Below, piece by piece: positions 5,563-9,041 of a stretch of 9,041 nt of DNA. The DNA lies in assembly GCA_012961655.1 (NCBI GenBank), contig DTYX01000138.1:1-9041 (forward strand), written 5' to 3'. A program made the translations under genes and the position numbers. A model generated the notes under the pieces. That model did no database searches, had not been told where the DNA came from, and saw only the letters and a program-made list of their open reading frames with translations. This DNA is from Candidatus Poribacteria bacterium (GTDB lineage: Bacteria > Poribacteria > WGA-4E > DTYX01). How positions within the stretch are numbered: position 1 is the first letter of the stretch; every line of letters begins with the position of its first letter.

Positions 5563-7027
5563 TTGAGAAAGGATATAGGATATCGTGAAGATTACCCGTG
5601 TAGCCAGCCTCATCCAACAGCCGCAGGTTCGGGTAAAATTCTCCTACTTCATAGAGATTGTGGGCGTCGCTGCTAAAAGCAAATTTGACACCTCCCTCCA
5701 GGCACATCTCTACAAATTTTAACGGCGGTTCGTTAGTGTGAAAGTTCAATTCCGCGGCGACATTGTGTTTCTTGAGCAATTGCACGACGGCAGGAAATAG
5801 ATTTTCCGGTGTTGGCAGACGCCTTCGACGAAATACTCGGAAAGGATGCGCCAGTATCTGAATCCCACAGCCGATGAATTTTTCCAGGATAGTCAGGAAA
5901 GCTTTCGCCGCTAAATTCACATCTTTAATCGTCTCAGGCGGCAGATGATGTATAGCCCCTAGAAGAAGATCGAATTTACCCCTATCTTCATCAAACACAA
6001 CCGGCCCGCCGTTAAAGTCGCAATCAACTTCTAGCCCCAGCAACACGTTGTCTGCGACAAACTTTTTCGCTTCATTATAGTATTCGGACATCCTTGACGA
6101 TATCTGTTCTTGCGTTCCTTTCAATCCCTTGTGTAAGTATGCGCCGCCGCAGTCTGCTCGAGTAAAGTAGAGATGCGGACTATGTTCGGTGAACGATATA
6201 TTGGCAAGGTTAAATAAATCGGCAAGTTCAAGGGCTTTTTGGAAATCCATATTCTCATTGCAGTAGGCAAAATGGCTATGAATGTGAAAGTCGCTCAATT
6301 GAAGTTCCGCCGGCATACTCAACTGATGTTCGATAATTTGTGTCTTTTGACCATCGATTTGCATCTCCAAAAATCGAAAGGGGTTTTCGCAAAGCGCAGG
6401 TGTTGCAATTGAAACTAGAGAATCCTTGGGCACATCACAATTTGCCCCTATTTGAAACCCGATGTGATAATGCCCTGCGATAACCCATTTTATCTCCATC
6501 TCCTTCATAACATTCAGGACTGTTTCTGCATTTGTGAGGTTATAGGGACACTCATGTTCGCCCGGTGGAAAAAGAGGGACATGCTGAAGAGCAATAATTG
6601 GGCCGTTACATCCCTGACGGATTTGTTTCATCCTCTCTAAATCACGTTCCGGCCGCGTCGCGTTGTAGCCGGGCGCATCTTCATCGCAAAAAGGAGCAAA
6701 CCTATATCCCGCGACATCTAGATAATCCGGCAGTTTCGGAAATACATCGAAAAACTGCGTATGATTTCCATCGTGATTTCCGGGGATAACGAGTTTTGGC
6801 ATTTGCAGTCCATCTATGATCTTTTTTATCACTTCCAAATCTTGCTTCTGAGCGTCATCGACTAAATCACCTAAGAGCAATGTGATGTCCGGCTTTATGA
6901 ATCTGTTGATGCGATGGACTGCTCTATTCAAAAAGATATCTCCAAATTCTTTTTTTCTTGAGGGAATAGCAATGCCAGGTGTAGACGAAAAATGAGTATC
7001 TGAAATAACTGCAATTTTAATTTTCAT
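5555..7027 (-). CDS. Fused calcineurin-like metallophosphoesterase and PHP-domain phosphoesterase
   Basis: This 490-residue soluble protein has two different metal-dependent hydrolase folds. Residues 1-235 form a calcineurin-like phosphoesterase with all five motif blocks: D10-T-H12, G53-D54, G83-N84-H85-D86, H149 and G185-H-Y-H188, which bind two metals. Residues 244-490 form a PHP domain like histidinol phosphatase: D246-F-H248-I-H250, H282 in FTEH, E333 in GLEVD, H360/H361, H394 in LAHPF, and D454-A-H456. The expected metal ligands of both domains appear present, so both may be active. There is no signal peptide. The start is fixed by homology (MKIKIAVISDTH); no clear Shine-Dalgarno precedes it. 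It lies 57 bases after the histidine kinase gene on the same strand and may share its transcript. Possible substrates include phosphomonoesters, cyclic nucleotides or nucleic acid ends; the sequence does not decide. Domain calls are sure. Confidence 0.9.
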   Translation of the reverse strand: MKIKIAVISDTHFSSTPGIAIPSRKKEFGDIFLNRAVHRINRFIKPDITLLLGDLVDDAQKQDLEVIKKIIDGLQMPKLVIPGNHDGNHTQFFDVFPKLPDYLDVAGYRFAPFCDEDAPGYNATRPERDLERMKQIRQGCNGPIIALQHVPLFPPGEHECPYNLTNAETVLNVMKEMEIKWVIAGHYHIGFQIGANCDVPKDSLVSIATPALCENPFRFLEMQIDGQKTQIIEHQLSMPAELQLSDFHIHSHFAYCNENMDFQKALELADLFNLANISFTEHSPHLYFTRADCGGAYLHKGLKGTQEQISSRMSEYYNEAKKFVADNVLLGLEVDCDFNGGPVVFDEDRGKFDLLLGAIHHLPPETIKDVNLAAKAFLTILEKFIGCGIQILAHPFRVFRRRRLPTPENLFPAVVQLLKKHNVAAELNFHTNEPPLKFVEMCLEGGVKFAFSSDAHNLYEVGEFYPNLRLLDEAGYTGNLHDILYPFSNL

Positions 7028-7084
7028 TTTTGGATTAGGGCAAACAAGAAGGTATTAGATAATCTTGGGGCGCATAAATATCAA

Positions 7085-8941
7085 CTACTCCGGTATCTTA
7101 AATGTAATCCGAAATTCTGTTCCCTCAGTTCTATCGAGTTCAATTTTACCTTGAAGTTGATTTTCCGCTAAAGTGGTGGCGAGTTGTAAACCCAATGATT
7201 CGGTATTCCTGAAGTCCAAATTATCTGGCATACCAATACCGTTATCGCTCACTATTAATTCAATATCGTTTTCAATAGAGCGGAGTACGATTTTTATCTC
7301 ACCTTTTTGCTCTCCAGGAAAAGCATGCTGCAAAGAATTAGAGACTAACTCGTTTAAAATCAAACCACAGGGAATGGCAGAATCAATTGAGAGCGAAATA
7401 TCCTCAACATCTATTTTCAAGGCAATTTTACCTCTCCCCGCATAAGCGTGAAATAGACTATGCGCCAAATCCTCAATATAATCAGTAAAATCGATGTTCG
7501 CCAAGTTTTCGGACTGGTACAGCTTCTCGTGAATAAGAGCCATCGACCTTATTCGATTTTGACTATCTTTGAACATCGCACTTAACTTTTCGTCTGATAT
7601 CTCTCTTCTCTGAAGGGAAAGCAAGCTGGAAATGATTTGCATATTATTCTTCACCCGATGATGAATCTCCTTCAGAAACGCTTCTTTCTCTTTGAGAGAT
7701 GCTCTGATTTTTGCCTCTGCTTGCCTTTGCTCGGTTATGTCAGTCAGCACGCCACGTAATCCCGCAGGTTTTCCTTTCACAAAAAAAGGGCGGCTATATG
7801 TACGGACCCAACGGACAGCGTCCGATTTAGTCATAATCCGATATTCGTCAGGTTGTAAATCTCCAGCGATAGCATTTTGGAACATCTGCATAATATATGG
7901 AAGGTCTTCTTTGTGAATAAATTCAGCGAAATTTCGTCCGATAACCTCTGAGGGAGAATAACCGCTAATCGCTTCGATAGCAGGGCTTACGTAAGTGATT
8001 ACACCATTTTCATCCGTAGAGTAAATCACGTCATTGATATCCTCGACAAGCTCGCGATACTTCTCTTCTGATTCCCGTAACGATTCCTCTGTCCGCCTGC
8101 GCTCGGTGATATCTTCTCCCGAACTGAGGGTGCCAATGATATTATCCGTTTCGTCTTTTAGTGCAGTATTATGCCATGCGATAATCCTTTCCTCACCATT
8201 TTTGGTTAAAACAGGATTTTCAAAATACTCAACCAGTTCGATTTCTCCAGTCATCAATTTTTGGAAAACAGATTTTACTTCATCTCTGATTCTTTCCGGC
8301 AGAAAATTATCGAACCAATTTTTACCGATGATTTCCTCTTGCTCGTATTCGAGGATTTCGCACCCTTTCTGATTTATCAGAGTGACTTCCTCTTTGGCGT
8401 TAATAGCTACGAACATGACCCCGGCTATATCAAGGTACTTCTGCGCCCTGTCTCTTTCTTGCCGCAATGCGTTCTCCGTCTGCTTGAGTTTTGTTATATC
8501 TAAGAGAGATGCCACACTCCTTTTTGTCCCTGGAATCATCGCGACGGTCAAAAAACCATCTCGAACATTACCCTTTTTATCAATGAATCGGCATTCATAG
8601 TTTCTTGACGGAGCACGCAGGTAATGATATTCTTTCATTTTCCCCAAATCCTCTTCCACTATGAGTTCTGTCCAACTCTTCTTCCCTTCACATTCCTCCT
8701 TAGAATAGCCAAAAAGCCTTTCAAACTCAGTGTTCACCAGGGATATTGTTGTATCTTCTTCGAGGATGCCAATCGCGGTTCCAGTGTTTTCAAAAATTGT
8801 TCGGTATTGATTTTCCGACTGACGTAGTTCCTCCTCAACCGTCTTACGTTTCTTTTCTAAAGTTTCCAGTTCAGCAATCCGTTGGCGCATTTCCGATAAA
8901 TCAATTATCAGTTGTTCTTTTGTCTTATCCTCGTCTTTCAT
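7085..8941 (-). CDS. Soluble three-PAS sensor histidine kinase, HisKA_2 type
   Basis: The protein has 618 residues from the ATG at 8941. A GAGGT site 7 bases upstream supports this start over one 17 codons earlier. A coiled coil (about 5-45, QRIAELETLEKKRKTVEEEL) leads into three PAS domains: about 45-155, 165-285 and 293-408. Each ends in a DIT-containing motif (LLDITKLK, GEDITERR, LTDITEQR) typical of the PAS/PAC end. The HisKA_2 dimerisation domain has the H-box KEIHHRVKNN with H428 the likely phosphorylated residue. The HATPase domain has the N-box LNELVSNSLQHAF (N530, N535), DNGIGMP (567-572) and SLGLQL. No transmembrane segment is visible, so it senses a cytoplasmic signal, possibly through bound cofactor or ligand in a PAS domain; none can be assigned. 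No receiver domain is fused and no response regulator gene lies in the window. The phosphoesterase gene follows by 57 bases. Confidence 0.93.
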   Translation of the reverse strand: MKDEDKTKEQLIIDLSEMRQRIAELETLEKKRKTVEEELRQSENQYRTIFENTGTAIGILEEDTTISLVNTEFERLFGYSKEECEGKKSWTELIVEEDLGKMKEYHYLRAPSRNYECRFIDKKGNVRDGFLTVAMIPGTKRSVASLLDITKLKQTENALRQERDRAQKYLDIAGVMFVAINAKEEVTLINQKGCEILEYEQEEIIGKNWFDNFLPERIRDEVKSVFQKLMTGEIELVEYFENPVLTKNGEERIIAWHNTALKDETDNIIGTLSSGEDITERRRTEESLRESEEKYRELVEDINDVIYSTDENGVITYVSPAIEAISGYSPSEVIGRNFAEFIHKEDLPYIMQMFQNAIAGDLQPDEYRIMTKSDAVRWVRTYSRPFFVKGKPAGLRGVLTDITEQRQAEAKIRASLKEKEAFLKEIHHRVKNNMQIISSLLSLQRREISDEKLSAMFKDSQNRIRSMALIHEKLYQSENLANIDFTDYIEDLAHSLFHAYAGRGKIALKIDVEDISLSIDSAIPCGLILNELVSNSLQHAFPGEQKGEIKIVLRSIENDIELIVSDNGIGMPDNLDFRNTESLGLQLATTLAENQLQGKIELDRTEGTEFRITFKIPE

Positions 8942-8948
8942 CTTGTGT

Positions 8949-8953
8949 ACCTC
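8949..8953 (-). promoter_or_regulatory. Shine-Dalgarno site fixing the start of the histidine kinase
   Basis: GAGGT on the minus strand lies 7 bases before the ATG at 8941 (MKDEDK). An upstream in-frame ATG at 8992 would add 17 residues and lies within the promoter region, so the shorter form is preferred. Confidence 0.7.
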
Positions 8954-8963
8954 AAATGAATTT

Positions 8964-8992
8964 ATTGTAGAAGTCCCTTTTAATCGTAGCAA
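8964..8992 (-). promoter_or_regulatory. Candidate sigma-70 promoter for the kinase gene
   Basis: On the minus strand TTGCTA (8987-8992) and TACAAT (8964-8969) are 17 bases apart, with 4/6 and 5/6 consensus matches. The predicted start near 8957 leaves a leader of about 15 bases that still contains the GAGGT site. The inverted pair TCGTAGC (8984-8990) and GCTACGA (9018-9024) overlaps the -35 box and could be an operator. Confidence 0.45.
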
Positions 8993-9041
8993 CGAAACTG
9001 TGACAGCAATTCTTTCGGCTACGAATAACCCTGTTTATGCA

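Noticed and set aside
8034..8372. Plus-strand ORF of 112 residues opposite the kinase
   Set aside because: Low-complexity serine-rich translation typical of the antisense strand of a charged coding gene; no start signal.
1..9041. CRISPR array, tRNA, rRNA, insertion sequence or defence cassette
   Set aside because: No regularly spaced direct repeats, cloverleaf sequences, transposase or nuclease-type defence genes were seen on either strand.

Overview
The window looks bacterial: one ORF ends in a bacterial-type seryl-tRNA synthetase tail, starts are marked by purine-rich Shine-Dalgarno sites, and two good sigma-70-like promoters are visible. Composition is moderate in GC and intergenic gaps are short. 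The mix of families (Gfo/Idh/MocA, archaeal-type sugar-nucleotide transferase, three-PAS HisKA_2 kinase) is common in uncultured environmental lineages. The phylum cannot be fixed from the sequence. No rRNA, tRNA, CRISPR array, insertion sequence or phage gene was seen.

Layout: bases 1-840 hold one open frame that joins two unrelated proteins: a NuoF-like iron-sulfur domain in AT-rich DNA, then the C-terminal third of seryl-tRNA synthetase in more GC-rich DNA. It is either an assembly chimera at the end of a contig or a fusion remnant. A weak hairpin plus T-run follows. Bases 1005-3934 (+) hold a Gfo/Idh/MocA oxidoreductase and an acetolactate synthase-like thiamine diphosphate enzyme. Bases 3972-8941 (-) hold, in transcription order from the right, a soluble three-PAS sensor histidine kinase, a rare fusion of a calcineurin-like metallophosphoesterase to a PHP phosphoesterase, and a GlmU-like sugar-1-phosphate nucleotidylyltransferase/hexapeptide transferase. 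The two strands converge at about 3935-3971 over a short degenerate repeat. The largest gap (5346-5554) contains a long interrupted inverted repeat and a candidate promoter.

How the genes may work together: the oxidoreductase, the TPP enzyme and the nucleotidylyltransferase are compatible with making or remodelling a sugar or cyclitol that is then nucleotide-activated, for example for surface glycans. This is inference from context, and the nucleotidylyltransferase is transcribed from the other strand. The kinase and the double phosphoesterase may share a transcript (57-base gap), and no response regulator is present. The points most worth a second look are the fused metallophosphoesterase-PHP protein, the NuoF/SerRS chimera and the 5487-5562 inverted repeat. 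I found no convincing multi-gene defence system or other wholly new system.
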